Assembly: GCA_015146655.1 (NCBI GenBank)
Contig: VKHL01000009.1
Coordinates: 186,001 to 250,000 of the forward strand
Source: Ochromonas danica
Taxonomy: Eukaryota > Sar > Chrysophyceae > Chromulinales > Chromulinaceae
DNA length: 64,000 nt
Reading direction: 5' to 3'
This document shows positions 32,985 through 44,800 of the stretch, piece by piece; within the stretch, counting starts at the first letter, position 1, and the number at the start of each line of letters is the position of its first letter. The notes beneath the pieces are model-generated. The model saw only the letters and a list, made by a program, of their open reading frames with translations, did not search any database and was not told the origin of the DNA. The translations under genes were made by a program, and so were the position numbers.

Positions 32985-33968
32985 ATGTCAGCCTTCCTCG
33001 CGATCTGCATCGCGCTGATAGCATTACTATTCACTCAAAATAGTGCTGCTTCTCATCACGGCTTCAATACTACCCATTATGTTGAGAAACTTTATCACCG
33101 TTTTCGAAAGGATCTTGTTGGGATGCATGCTCTAATGGATGAGTGGACCAGCCTGAACAAAACGTCTTTGGTTAAAATTTGCCATGCTCATATGTCTGTC
33201 CAAGAGACGGAGCTACTCTATATGCGTGTTCGTGCCGCGAAGCCACGTCTCGTTTTCGAGCTTGGCCCTGCTTGTGGATGGTCCTCACAAGCCATTCTGT
33301 TGGCCTTGGAACACAACCAACAGGGAGAGCTGTATTCATATGACATGGAGAGAAAGGCTCCGCGTGTCATAGGTGCATTGTCTAAAGGTGAGGTCTTATC
33401 CAAGCGCTGGGTCTTCACGAAGGGACTGGTGCAGAATACGTACCAGGCGAAGACTTGGGACTTCGTCTATATCGATGCTCTGCATGAGAATCACTTCTCG
33501 AGATGGTATGTGGATCATATCTTGGCTCCTCTCACTCAGAGAGCATACCCAAGAGACACTACGCCACTCATCCCCGTACAGATTCACGACATCTACAACC
33601 CCTTCCTCATTCCTGGGGGATATATGCAGTGTGTGAAAAATGCAGCAACGATCTCAGGAATTGTGGAGGAGATCGCGTGCTTGGAAGAGATGACTCGTAA
33701 GGTCGTCTCTGAAGATGCGGGAGTGATGACGACGACGTCCACGCGCAATGTGATGTATGGAGCAGACGCAGTATCTGGAGAAGGAAGCATGGTTCTGGAC
33801 TTTATTGCGTTTCATCATGATCATATCTATCATTTCTTCACGATATCTCCATTTCGAGATTTGGCATTGTTGAAGAGTGTACTTGCTATTCGCGAGTCAT
33901 TGAAAATCGGAGAAGGTTTAAAGACGACACCTAATATCTATAATCCTAGTATTTTTTTCCATATCTAA
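32985..33968 (+). CDS. Secreted class I methyltransferase-like protein, copy 2
   Basis: 327 residues, single exon, with the same signal peptide and SAM-methyltransferase-like core as copy 1. Differences seen are confined to the first few residues (MSAFLAIC against MTTFLATC) and the last residue. The near identity starts within the start codon region and ends just before the stop, while flanks are diverged, which suggests recent homogenisation of the coding region. The first ATG (32985) is used. Substrate unknown; probably secreted or in the secretory pathway. Confidence 0.75.
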   Translation: MSAFLAICIALIALLFTQNSAASHHGFNTTHYVEKLYHRFRKDLVGMHALMDEWTSLNKTSLVKICHAHMSVQETELLYMRVRAAKPRLVFELGPACGWSSQAILLALEHNQQGELYSYDMERKAPRVIGALSKGEVLSKRWVFTKGLVQNTYQAKTWDFVYIDALHENHFSRWYVDHILAPLTQRAYPRDTTPLIPVQIHDIYNPFLIPGGYMQCVKNAATISGIVEEIACLEEMTRKVVSEDAGVMTTTSTRNVMYGADAVSGEGSMVLDFIAFHHDHIYHFFTISPFRDLALLKSVLAIRESLKIGEGLKTTPNIYNPSIFFHI

Positions 33969-34412
33969 TATTCTACGGCTATTGGTATTGTTGTGAGTAA
34001 TTGCTGTTCGGATTTTGAATAAACGCGAAAATTCCGATGGTTAGCTTCGCTTGGTTTGTTTTAATTTAGATCGCCGTGCTTACTCTTTTGCCCATTATTC
34101 AGTATTGCCAGCTAAAGTGCCGCTTGTCTTGCTTGATTTCGGTAGTTTATTGTGTTTGACAAGTGAATCTCTCCGGAGTTTGTCTTCTCTCTTCTATTGA
34201 TCGTTGTTTGAATGTCATGACGTTAACACAACAAGTAATTCATTTGATTTGCTACTGTACGACTTTTCCATTCCCTCAAGCAACAAACAGTAGTTTACAG
34301 AATTTACATATCTTACACTTCCAATTTCCATACTAACACAAAATCCCACTTACAGCACCCATGGATTTTCAAAGACATGAAACTGAGCACAAATGAACTA
34401 TCTAACAGCCAA
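33969..34412. other. Convergent intergenic region
   Basis: About 0.44 kb between copy 2 and the convergent gene at 34.4 kb. It starts with DNA distantly similar to that after copy 1. No other feature. Confidence 0.45.
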
Positions 34413-35506
34413 CTAAGACGAACTGAAGCTACCCTTCAATGGCAAGTAGTATTTCTCGGGGGTATCGATGTGTGCGAAAATATCAAAGTTCTTAATGGCA
34501 CAGTTTTCATCCAAATGAATGATGAGAAATGGCTCCCCAGAGACAAGTTGTGGCTTTGGCATGAATACTAACTTCTCACTCTCCCATAGGATGGTAAATC
34601 TTCACATTGATGGAGGACAACATCTAATTCCTCCGCTTGAGGCCCCTTCCCAACCAGAGTTCTCTTTGACTCCTTCACCACTGTGTTGCCTTGATCCAAG
34701 AGGCATTTCAACTTGCGATGAACGTCATCAGTTGGGGGTGAGCAGACAAGAGTGGCAGATACCAACACTTTGGAAATGATAACACATGATCCATTCGCAC
34801 GAACGCGGAACTCGCTTTGCAAAAGTTGAAATGTAACATCAGGTAGGAAGTTGTATAGAGATGAAATATAGTGTGTGATCTTCTCAACTCCTTCTATCAT
34901 GGTGATATAAGAGAATGAACTGTCATGGATGTCCACCTTGGGAGAGAAGTCGATCAAAGAGATCTCTGGGTGGCAATACCGCATGAAGAAGCTATGGATA
35001 GTTTCTCGGTCATAGCCATTGACTACATTCATTAACATCATAGGTATGTTCCGTCGAAGATCCTGTTTAGGCAGACGAACTTTTCGGATGACCAGTCTAC
35101 GACGAGCATTTCTACGTTCTCGAGCAGCTCCTGTGAGAGGAACATATCTACTTCTTTTGATCATTGCAGATGTTGCAGAGCTCGATTTGGTAGGGGAGAT
35201 CCTGCTATCCCGGACCAAACTTCCTTCCACAGACTGGCTCCTCTCTGCTATTGTGCATATAGTTACATCATCGTCTTCATGCACTGAGAAAAGATCATCG
35301 AACGGGTCACTTTCCACATCCCAACGAGGCAAGAAATGGTCCCAATTAGTCTCTTTCTCCATGCAACAGGCTCTTTTGTGACACAAGGTAGGCAAAACAA
35401 GAGCCAGAGGTGAATGAGAAGGGAGAGAAAGTCTGGGAGACCTCTCCAAAACCCATGAAAGACTACTTTTCTGAGTGACCACAAGGACTTCCACAAAACA
35501 GCCCAT
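34413..35506 (-). CDS. Uncharacterised protein with basic region and NTF2/SnoaL-like domain
   Basis: ATG at 35506. The N-terminal half is low-complexity with a strongly basic stretch (RERRNARRRLVIRKVR). The second half (about residues 155-290) has the alternating helix/strand pattern of an NTF2/SnoaL-like cone fold, including RETIHSFFMRY and VEKITHYISSLY. The first frame stops at 34568, but coding clearly resumes in another frame (PFLIIHLDENCAIKNFDIF) to a TAG at 34413. A 47-nt intron 34533..34579 (GTGAGA donor, GGGGAG acceptor, phase 0) joins them and gives 347 residues; a 38-nt intron starting at GTGAAG upstream is the alternative. Without transcript data a plain frame break cannot be excluded. 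I do not recognise a family; a DNA-binding role would be a guess from the basic region. Confidence 0.6.
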
Positions 35507-36207
35507 TTTATCATTTCGGCGAATGTCACGAATTGGTGGAATGAATTGTTTATTGAATGGTCATGTGGCCATGGTTACGCTTATTGAATGGTCTTGAGAC
35601 CTGCTTTTTGTGTAGCGAAGTATGTTATTTTGGAACGACGATATGAGTGAGTATAATATAATACTGTAGTCTGAATTTAGATGTAATGTAAGTTGTAACA
35701 ATCGAATCGGTATTGATATCCTTCATAAATGTCTTCGTCGTATGATGTACAGCGCTTTTGTGTGTCCAACTTGAACAAGGGCTCTGCAAAACGGTTGTTT
35801 GTTGCAATTGGATGTGCTCTCGGCGCGACTTTACCAATTCTTCTTGTTCACGATAGCAAACTATCACACACAGCAACTTCATCGATCAAGTAACTACCAC
35901 GAGGCAACAACATTCAATGCCAATCAGTCAACAATATCCACCATCATCCTCCCAAATCTTCCTAGCACTACCTTGTCCACCGAGAAATTGAAGTTGCGTG
36001 GGGAGAGATGAAGTTCAATCCTCCCCCTTGTGGGATCCTGGCCTTCGCTGTGTGGTGTGTGGACAGTTCGTGTTGTTCGGCGACGCCCTTGATTGTGTTG
36101 TCTGTGTACTGGACAAGGAACATAATCGAATCCCAGAGAAACGATTGACTTGCTTTTAGTTTGAAGTTTAGCGACGCCTTGTACTTTCTTACTTCTTCAT
36201 CTTTGAA
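35507..36207. other. Divergent intergenic region upstream of HPPD
   Basis: About 0.7 kb between divergent genes. TATTGAATGGTC occurs twice near 35550 and 35582. No gene supported. Confidence 0.5.
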
Positions 36208-37741
36208 ATGACTGAAAGAAAATTAGTTGGATGCAATAACTTTGTTCGTCACAATCCTTTGTCTGACAAGTTCGATATTCGAAGATTCCACCATGTTGAA
36301 TTTTGGTGCTTGGTGAGTTTTGAGCTTTCCATTTTCTATAGATCGAAGCCGTTCACTCATTCTTTTACCAGGATGCAACCAATGTGTCCAGACGCTTCCA
36401 GCATGCTATTGGCTTGGATCTCGTAGCGAAGTCTGACATGTCCACTGGTAAGAGAAGATTCGGTTCAGTTGAGTTGATATCCAAGCATAATACTTTTCGA
36501 TCTGTATGCAGGAAACAAGAGCTACGCCAGCTATGTAGTGAAATCCAAAGAAATCACTTTTGCTTTCACTGCTCCTTATCCCATGGGCATTGACAGAACT
36601 GGTTCAACTGAGCCTCACCCCAACTTCTCCTCTGAAGTGATGCATAGATTTATCTTGAGTAAGCATCTTATCGTGTTCTTTCTAAAACAAGATATGGTCT
36701 AATATACTGTTTGAATATAGATCATGGTGTTGCTGTGAGAGCAGTTGGCATTACTGTTGGTTGCGCTAAGCAGGCTTATGATACCTGCTTGGCCAATGGT
36801 GGTATTGGAGTCCTCCCTCCTACCGAGCTGACTGACGATGCGACTGGAAAGAAGCTCACCATTTCCGAAGTGAAGATGCATGGTGCCCAGTCTGATGTCG
36901 TGTTGCGTTGGATTAGCGGTGATTTCGCTGGACATTTCCTCCCCAATTACCAGGCCGTTGAGGTGAAGCACAGCCACAACTTCGTTGGCTTGACACGTAT
37001 TGATCATATTGTGAGCAATGTGCCCAAGTTATTTGAAGCTCTCGACTATATTATGGGAATGACTGGTTTCCACGAGTTTGGTGAGTTCACTGCAGAGGAT
37101 GTAGGAACTTTGGACTCTGGTTTGAATTCCTTGGTCCTTGCCAACAACAACGAGTATGTTATCATGCCTACTAATGAGCCAACTCATGGAACTCCTCGCA
37201 AGTCTCAAATTCAGACGTTCCTTGAGCAAAACCAAGGCTGTGGTGTACAACATATTGCTGTGAAGACAGAGGACATCTTCCACACTATGCGTGAAATGAA
37301 GAAACGTGGAGAATGTGGTGGTTTTGACTTCATGCCCGCTCCATCTCATAGTTACTACGAGCGTGTTCCGGAGCGCATTGGAAAGGATGTTCTCTCGGCT
37401 GCTCAGTTACAGGAATTGGAAGAACTCGGGTTGCTGGCGGATAAGGATGATCAGGGCGTTCTTCTCCAAGTCTTCACTCAGCCTGTGTTTGACCGCACTA
37501 CTGTGTTCTTGGAAATCATTCAGCGTATTGGTTGTGATGTGGATGTTGCTACTGGTGCCAAGAAAGAACAAGCCGCTGGCTGTGGAGGATTTGGCAAGGT
37601 AATTCTGCTTTAATGAGCACTTTTGGGCTAATCGGTTTGACTGATTAATTTATTGCACTTGCACAGGGCAACTTTTCCGAGCTTTTCAAGTCACTTGAAA
37701 ATTATGAGAAGCAACAAGAAGAGGCCGTGAAGAAGAGATAA
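36208..37741 (+). CDS. HPPD: 4-hydroxyphenylpyruvate dioxygenase
   Basis: Five exons (36208..36312, 36372..36447, 36512..36658, 36721..37598, 37667..37741) with introns of 59-68 nt join in phase to 426 residues. It opens with FVRHNPLSDKFDIRRFHHVEFWC and ends GGFGKGNFSELFKSLE, both typical of HPPD. The iron ligands are visible as His in RIDHIVSNV, His in VQHIAVKTED and Glu in VFLEIIQRIG. The enzyme converts 4-hydroxyphenylpyruvate to homogentisate, the entry point to tyrosine breakdown and, in phototrophs, to plastoquinone and tocopherol. No targeting leader is present, so cytosolic action is likely. The tocopherol-type methyltransferase of the same pathway is 12 kb downstream. Confidence 0.96.
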
Positions 37742-37926
37742 ATCATATATACAAGAACAGAGGAGCTACAGCTTCGTTAGTGCACCATTTAAAATGTAGT
37801 CGTATTGCAGCTATGTGCTCAGTGCGACGACAGTCGACTGGGTGGATAGTCTTCTCAGGAGAACAGTCCAATTTTAACATCGTCATTTTCAGGAACGGAT
37901 TTTCTTTTTGATCAAGTCTTCAGTGA

Positions 37927-38952
37927 TTATTTTGATTTCACTTCATTGATTCGGACATTAGAACATTGCATTGGAAGAGACCTTTGGATTGCTCTTCTCC
38001 TGAGGCCGCTGTATTGAGCACTATGTGACCATCGAACGAGATTGATCGCTCGAAGGAGTGGTACTGGGTGCGTATCTACCTGTTGGCTGATAACACTGAA
38101 GGCAAACCCCACAAGTGACATTCGCTCCTTCTCCAGCTGTTCAGCTTGCTTGAGGAAGGCATCAACATTAAGATCTTTGGAGAAATCGCTATTGGTGGAC
38201 CCACCACACAACTTCATTAAAACCGAAGCCACAATTCTGTAATCTCCCACTACCAACAGAGAAGCACGATCACAAGTGTACTCCGCAGCTTGTTGCCATT
38301 TTAATAGAAGAGGTTTGATGGGCAACAAGGAGCCACTGAGTGAATCCGCCACACTGGCGATGGCTGACAATAAGGTCAACCACAATCCATGCTCACATTT
38401 CAGATGACCTAACTCATGACCCAGTACAGCCAGCATTTCTTCCTCATTTAACAAATCCAATAAACCCGTGTGAATAACAATAAATGGTCGACGACCTTGA
38501 TAAGCAAAAGTGTAAGCATTGGGTAAGGGATTTTGTTTGACATAAAGATCTGGGATATCCATATCCAGAACAGCACAAGCTTTAACCAGAGATTGATGTA
38601 GAGATGCCATTTGATTTGGCCCAACACGCACAGTAGACGCCAAATTGTCCACCACAAGGATTTCTTCTAATGTGGAGAAGAGAGTTCGTGCCCAAGATTC
38701 AATCCACGGGATACTCGCAAGTTGCGATGTCACTTGAATATCTTCAGGATGAGCAAACATATGAGACCCTAGTCCTTTGAAAATCAAAATCTGATGTGGA
38801 TTGTTGTTAATGGAAGAAGATACCTCCTCTGACATCATCAGAGGAAATGATAACAGTGATCTGCTATTCCTTATCGAAGGCAACAAGCGAAAAGGATTTA
38901 CACTGTATACACAACAGAGAAAAACAACTGCTACTGAAAACTGCATCTTCAT
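37927..38952 (-). CDS. M48 family zinc metallopeptidase with organelle-type leader
   Basis: 341 residues, single exon. The zinc motif HELGH is at residues ~179-183 (preceded by EEEMLAVLG) and the third ligand lies in AAEYTCDRAS near 230. The N-terminus is a signal peptide (FSVAVVFLCCVYS) followed by VNPFRLLPS, where Phe close after the predicted cleavage site fits, less strictly, the ochrophyte plastid leader. The closest named relatives by layout are plant chloroplast M48 peptidases and OMA1-like proteases. No multi-spanning membrane region like Ste24 is apparent, though LLTLLSAIASVAD may be membrane-associated. It is convergent with HPPD (185 bp between stops). Confidence 0.82.
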   Translation of the reverse strand: MKMQFSVAVVFLCCVYSVNPFRLLPSIRNSRSLLSFPLMMSEEVSSSINNNPHQILIFKGLGSHMFAHPEDIQVTSQLASIPWIESWARTLFSTLEEILVVDNLASTVRVGPNQMASLHQSLVKACAVLDMDIPDLYVKQNPLPNAYTFAYQGRRPFIVIHTGLLDLLNEEEMLAVLGHELGHLKCEHGLWLTLLSAIASVADSLSGSLLPIKPLLLKWQQAAEYTCDRASLLVVGDYRIVASVLMKLCGGSTNSDFSKDLNVDAFLKQAEQLEKERMSLVGFAFSVISQQVDTHPVPLLRAINLVRWSHSAQYSGLRRRAIQRSLPMQCSNVRINEVKSK

Positions 38953-39175
38953 TATCGTTGAGATCTTGTTCCAGGTTATTCACTTGACGGAGGTCTCATA
39001 TAACACCAAGCCTGATGAGATGGAATTCCAGTTCTGATTGGATTGGAGTCATCTTGTTCTGGCGTTTTTTAGTCCATGGAATCACTACATTCCATGGAAT
39101 TACCCCACCACCTAAAAAGAACATGAAGACGTCTACGTTGCGGAATGATAAGAGATCACATTATTAACTTTAACT

Positions 39176-40221
39176 TTAACGGAAAACATTAATGCTAGCC
39201 AGCTCATCAGTGGGCATCTTATTATCTTCCAAGAACTCTCTTCTCTTCTCAGTATGGTGAACTCTCTCCGCATAGCGATTTCTACCACAACAAAGACACA
39301 ATTAACACACGCCATCTCACACAAGGGGAATAAATGACTACTAACCCTTTGTGCTTCTTGTTCATCGAGCGCTCGGCATTGGGAGTGATAAAAGCCTGGT
39401 TGGCGTAGAGGGTAGGGCCACCAAGAGAGCCCATGAATATGCGAATAGGAATCAAAACAAAGCGAGGACCAATCTCCACCAATTGAGTTTCCTTATCAGA
39501 TCCCGACTCTTTCTTGTCCACAATTTGATAATTTCTCACCCCTAAGATTGAAAAGACACCAACATATTCATAATGATCAAAAAGCACAACAAAATGACAA
39601 CAAGAAGTACACACACTTACAAATATTGTTTTTGATCAAAAAGAAGCTCATGACACGGTCTAAGAAAGGTTTGCTTTTAGGATGTCCCAAAGGTGTTCCA
39701 AAGGCATCAGACAGCACGGCTTTCATCAATTGATGATGAGGTGTACTCTCAAACTGAGCATCAAAGTTCAATAATGGACGCGATCCAAGCATAGCATTGC
39801 CTGTTAATCGCAGCTCATCCATGGTATGTAAGTTAACAACATGGAACTTCACAGATGGACCTTGTGGAGTTTTGCCTAAGAAGAGGTACAAGTCTTGATG
39901 TTTCCTGGCCTCGAGGTAGAGCACCTGATTACATGACTTCAAGTCAGCAATCTCATTGACTGCTTGGACATCTCCTTTATCATCTAGTTTATTATCAGTC
40001 TTATGATGTGGAAGCATCTTTTTCAAATCTTCTAAGAAATAACGATGTCTTGCGGTGATGCCACGAGAGGCAATGACAAGAATACGTTGTTTATTGGTGT
40101 ATTGATAACGATTGGAACCCGAAACACGTTCAACATCTACAGTAGGAACATACTCTTCCTCTTCGCTAGCTTCTGAGCCAGACGCACTGTCTTCAGAATC
40201 AGACCTTCCTCTTTTCACCAT
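39176..40221 (-). CDS. BRX1: Ribosome biogenesis protein BRX1 (Brix domain)
   Basis: Three exons (39621..40221, 39346..39541, 39176..39281; introns 79 and 64 nt) give 300 residues, the usual size. After an acidic N-terminus the Brix domain starts at RILVIASRGITARHRYFLEDL, continues with LLNFDAQFESTPHHQLMK and NIWVRNYQIV across the first splice, and GPRFVLIPIRIFMGS, before a basic tail. BRX1 is a nucleolar factor for assembly of the large ribosomal subunit. The start is the ATG at 40221; the frame continues upstream but without ATG. All splice phases agree and the gene looks intact. Confidence 0.94.
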
Positions 40222-40604
40222 TCGATTCGCTGTTTGATGAGCAGGACAATCAATTGGTTGCGCTAATCCAAGGCTTAACTTCACCAGAAAAACAGTTTAT
40301 TATTCTGGTGTTTCTGGAAGAACGCTGATGCAAGAATGGAATGAACGTGGAATCCACGTGGACAGTCAAAGACATGTCGACGTCCTGTGTGAGAAGATTC
40401 TCCAACTCCTTGACAATTACGACCGAGATCTCGCGAACAACCAACGCTCTTGCCGAAACTCCCGACACGGTTGGGGTTAGGGTTAGAGTTCAGGGGGTGC
40501 AGACATTAAGAAGCTCGAACAAAAACGGGTCATCGAAGGATAAACACAATATTGCTGCTATTACATGGTAAAGAATATACAACTACTGCGAGAATTCTTT
40601 CTCA
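40222..40604. other. Intergenic region with telomere-like units
   Basis: About 0.38 kb between two minus-strand genes. At 40474-40486 it has GGGTTAGGGTTAG, about two copies of TTAGGG. This is too short for a telomere and is best read as a chance or relic interstitial unit. Confidence 0.45.
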
Positions 40605-41678
40605 TCATTCGCACAGAGAAATGATTCTGTCAAATGAGGTAATTAGAGCACGTTCTTCAACATTCATAGCAACATTCGGAACTTTCAACTTCAAGGAAAC
40701 CTTGGCAAGAGCCTCCGGATCAGCACCCTGCAATAACTTGGCCACCTCTACCAGAGCACTGGCTTTGATGGCAGGATTACATGCCAAATCCAACGTCTCC
40801 AGTGTGGCATTGCAGAATACAGATGTCTTTCCGACTTTTTGTATGAGATCTGGAGGAGAGACCTCAGCCAACTCAACATAGCCAGCTTTCTTCCTTTTCT
40901 TGTTTTGATCTTTTATTGCCTTGTTCTTGTCAGCAATTATCTTAACATTGGCCTTGATAATACTATCATCAGAACTAGAGACCTCGCCAGGGAATAGCTG
41001 GGGGATCAAATGGATGAACACATTTCCTTCGATGGCGTTGTTGTTTCGCATGACAAGATGTTTGACATTTGTAGTATAGCGAAGTGCCATAAGGACCTGC
41101 TTCAATGTTTCATCCGTGAATAGATTATAGGAGAGATTTAGGCCAGTAATAAGGAAGTTTGAGGTCAGACTGGCAGCAATCGCTTGTCCCACTGTGTCCG
41201 TTAGCTCACAATTGACAACTGACAGCAAGGTGAGACCACAAGAATCAGACAGAAGAGATTTGAAAGCATCAGCTATCAGAGATTCATCTTCTTGTAAATT
41301 GAAATCTATAAACTGAAGTTTCAAAGCACGTAAAGTGTTTATTTTGTTCAAGGCAGTGGAGAGTTCGACTAGTTGTTGCGCACTGACTTTACTGTTATGG
41401 ATATAGAGTTCCACTACCTTAGAACCAATACAAGAGAGTGCTAGTAAGACTGCTCTCCATGTGGAGAGATCAACTTCACTGTTGACAATGCGCACTATCT
41501 CTTGACTAGCATCAGACGGGGAAGAATGAACAGAGACTGCAGGACAACGTGTGATTTGATAGATTTCACAAAATCCTAGAAAATCATCCCAAAACCTTCC
41601 TTTGGAAAGACTATCTTTCTCTAGAATAGTATTAAAAGGATCGATACTATTATCAGGATTACAAGTCACAGACCACAT
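40605..41678 (-). CDS. Leucine-rich-repeat protein
   Basis: 357 residues, single exon, ATG at 41678. Repeats of the ribonuclease-inhibitor type run from about residue 85 to 320: KVVELYIHNSKVSAQQL, LRALKLQFIDF, LTLLSVVNCELTDTVGQ, ITGLNLSYNLFTDETLK, VKHLVMRNNNAIEG, LETLDLACNPAIKASAL. A Lys-rich loop (DKNKAIKDQNKKRKK) interrupts the array. No signal peptide, membrane segment or enzymatic domain. It probably acts as an intracellular protein-binding scaffold; many such proteins in flagellates are ciliary, but that is not shown here. It is divergent from the giant secreted gene with only 178 bp between starts. Confidence 0.75.
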   Translation of the reverse strand: MWSVTCNPDNSIDPFNTILEKDSLSKGRFWDDFLGFCEIYQITRCPAVSVHSSPSDASQEIVRIVNSEVDLSTWRAVLLALSCIGSKVVELYIHNSKVSAQQLVELSTALNKINTLRALKLQFIDFNLQEDESLIADAFKSLLSDSCGLTLLSVVNCELTDTVGQAIAASLTSNFLITGLNLSYNLFTDETLKQVLMALRYTTNVKHLVMRNNNAIEGNVFIHLIPQLFPGEVSSSDDSIIKANVKIIADKNKAIKDQNKKRKKAGYVELAEVSPPDLIQKVGKTSVFCNATLETLDLACNPAIKASALVEVAKLLQGADPEALAKVSLKLKVPNVAMNVEERALITSFDRIISLCE

Positions 41679-41856
41679 TCTCCTTTTCGGTTTTCCTTGA
41701 TTTGATTTAATTCGGCCTGATTGAAAACCGAAACGTTTGCACTTGTCGACTTATTTATCAGTATTTGCTGATTTGGCTGAGTTAAATTGCGACTTTTTTG
41801 TCTCTCATCAGCTTTTCCTGCTTCATTTATCAATAGACGGCCAGTGCAGATTAGAA
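41679..41856. promoter_or_regulatory. Short bidirectional promoter region
   Basis: The 178 bp between divergent ATGs at 41678 and 41857 must include both promoters and 5' UTRs. No specific site could be identified. Confidence 0.45.
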
Positions 41857-44800
41857 ATGCAACCGTTCCACCTTTCTATCTTATTTCTTCTCTTGTTCTT
41901 TTGGATATCAAACGTTAGCAGTTTTCGAGTGTTGGTAGGGAATAAACGAAATGGCAGCTATCCCAAACCTTATGAGGCAGGTTTTGTGGGTATCTATGGT
42001 GACCCCACCAACTATCAACGAGAACGAATCAATGAAGGTGCATTAAGTACAGGAGATCAAGAATTACTCTATGAAGGTGTCTCACCACGTCAACCTTGTC
42101 CTGGTATGGTGGGACCTTTCTCTGATGGAATGTATTATTGCTCAGCACGTGAATTTGGATATTGTGATCGACGATCTGGTACATGTTTTTGTAATACTGG
42201 TTATCAAGGAATTGATTGTACAGAATGTCAAGATTCTCATTATAAAGTGGGCTATCATTGCTTCCCTAAGAAGTTGTGTGAAGAGGATTGTAGTGGTGCT
42301 GGAACTTGTAACTATAATAATGGTACTTGTTCCTGTCTACCTCATCGCAAAGGGACTAAGTGCGAGATTCAACTTTGTTCTCAATTTAGCTCTCTTTGCT
42401 TAACATGTACTGAAACTGAGTGTTTACAATGTACTGCTGGATATTATCTCACGGGAGATACCACAGTATGTAGTAGTTGTTATGATTTTGATCCAAGATG
42501 TGCTGGTTGTATCAAAGAAGAAGGATGTACCGTTTGTGCAGATTCAACATTGACTTCTGTTCGTCGTAGTGGTTATCGTAGCTCAGGTAAGCAAAGACCA
42601 TTCAATAACAATAACAACGTCCCACCACTTCTTGCTGTACCCTATAGATCCTAAACTACCTGCTGAGGAAGTATCTCGTGAATTTTCGATTACGTTACCT
42701 TTTGGTACCAAAAGTCCAGAAAGTTTTGCTGAAGCAGAAAGCTATTTTGTTGCTGCCACAACGACTAATCCACTTCGCAATAACTCTGTCTCTTGTAGTC
42801 AAGGCTTACGAAATGATTCATCTTGGTCATGTACTCCTTATGAAGAGAGTCATATTGTTTGTGGACATTATGGCGTGTTTAGATTTACCTATCCTAACTA
42901 TGAGATAGCTGAGTCTGCTAAGTATATTCGAATGACTGTACTCAGGTCTGGTGGAGGATATGGAAATGTTACTATCAATTATTATATCCAGCATATAACA
43001 ACCAATGATAGCGATGTCGTTGCCACTGCTCCCTATACCACAGTTCAACAACTTGACTTCAAGCAGGGTAAAGTAACTAACCTTCATCTTACTTGATAAC
43101 AACTGCCTGGTGTGTTCTCATCGCTCATTGTATGTTGTCTACTTGAATGCTGTCTACTTGAATGTTATTTTTGTTATGTAGGCGTGGTGGAGATGTCGTT
43201 TCTAATAACCATCTTAGATGATAACCTTGTAGAAGAAAATGAAGTATTTCAAGTTGTTCTAGAGACTCCCGAAGGTGGTGGATCAGTTGGAGCGCAATTC
43301 CGTGCTAATGTCACGATTATTGATGATGACTTGAACAATCTCTCACCTAAACTTACTTATTTTCTAGCCAATAGTACCACAGCACATGCAGGGAAAACAT
43401 TTTCTGTTGACTTACAGGCTAGACAAGGGAATGGTGAAATAGAGACAACAGGAGGACAATTGTTTCTAGCGTTACTAGAAAACAATATCTCAGCCTGGTC
43501 TGCAGTGAATGGTAAACGACAATCAGCTCGTTTAGAATGTAATGTAACAGAGTTAACTGGTGGGAGATATCGCATACAAACCTCCCAAGGCGTTAGGGAA
43601 CAAGGCGTTTATCAGTTACGAGCTTGGAATGCCTTCCCCAAAGCTATCCAGGGACAATACTATTATGATGCCTTTTTTGAGAATTTGGCAGTTAATAGGC
43701 TAGATCATGCAGTCAATTTTACTTGGGGAAGTGGTCGATTAATCCCTCATGGCTCTGATTATATCTCCATTCGTTGGCATGGAGCAATTCGTGCAGATTT
43801 TTCTGGTCTTTACTACTTCTCTGTCGATGCAGATGATTATGCTCGATTATGGGTAGATGGGAAGTTATTACTGGATCATTTTCATGAACGATCAGTCTAT
43901 GAAGAGGAAGCACGAACTATCTATCTACAACATGGAAAACTATATGAAATAGTACTTGAATATGTTGAAGTAAATGGTAATGCCTATGCTCATCTTCGTT
44001 GGGCTTATAATGGAGGATCTCTTCATGTTATACCACAAGAAAATTACTATTCACTTTTTGAAATTGATGGTAGTCCAGTGGAAGTCAATATTATCTCAAC
44101 TGCTACTGATGCAGGTACTACAGAATGTTATGGTGAAGGACTTTATTCTGCGACTGCCTTAACAGCTGCAACATTCACAGTCTGTCCACGGGATATTTAT
44201 GGTAATTTACGTGATGATGATGATGAGTTTTATCTTTCTTCTCAACTCTTCCAAGCTGTCTTGACTGTACAAGACAATGTCTACCAAGGACAAGGAGTAT
44301 CAACAGTAACACCTATACTAACTTATTCTAATCAATCTCATTGCTTTGAAGGATATTATATTCCACAACAAGCTGGTTTATATCAATTAAATATCACGTT
44401 TCAATCAACACCTGATAGTTTGAAGAATCATGTTCGTGGTTCACCTTTCTATGTTGAAGTCTCACCTACCAAAGCATTTGGTCCTTATTCAGAAATATTC
44501 CATCTCCCTTCTCCTCTGTATGCAGAAGCAGGATATTGTTATAACTTTACAGTTGTGTTACGAGATGCTTCTCATAATCTACTACTCCATGGAGGAGATA
44601 AGCTCTTGGTAGGTTCATTTTATATGCCATTTCCACTAGTTTTCGTGTTTATTAAGTGATGTGGTGTTGTTTGTGATTTTGTCGTGTAGGTCTATGTATA
44701 TCGAGTAGATTATTATAATCTAACAATAGGACAACAACCATATCTGGGAGCATCACCTCGTCCTTCATTAGCTCCTACTAGTGCACCAACTACTCTGTCC

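Noticed and set aside
34177-34779. Plus-strand frames around 34.4-34.8 kb
   Set aside because: They lie over the 3' exon and C-terminal part of the minus-strand NTF2/SnoaL-like gene.
40474-40486. TTAGGG-like units as a telomere or chromosome end
   Set aside because: Only about two units, with genes on both sides; similar degenerate units at 19.46 and 27.15 kb are equally short.
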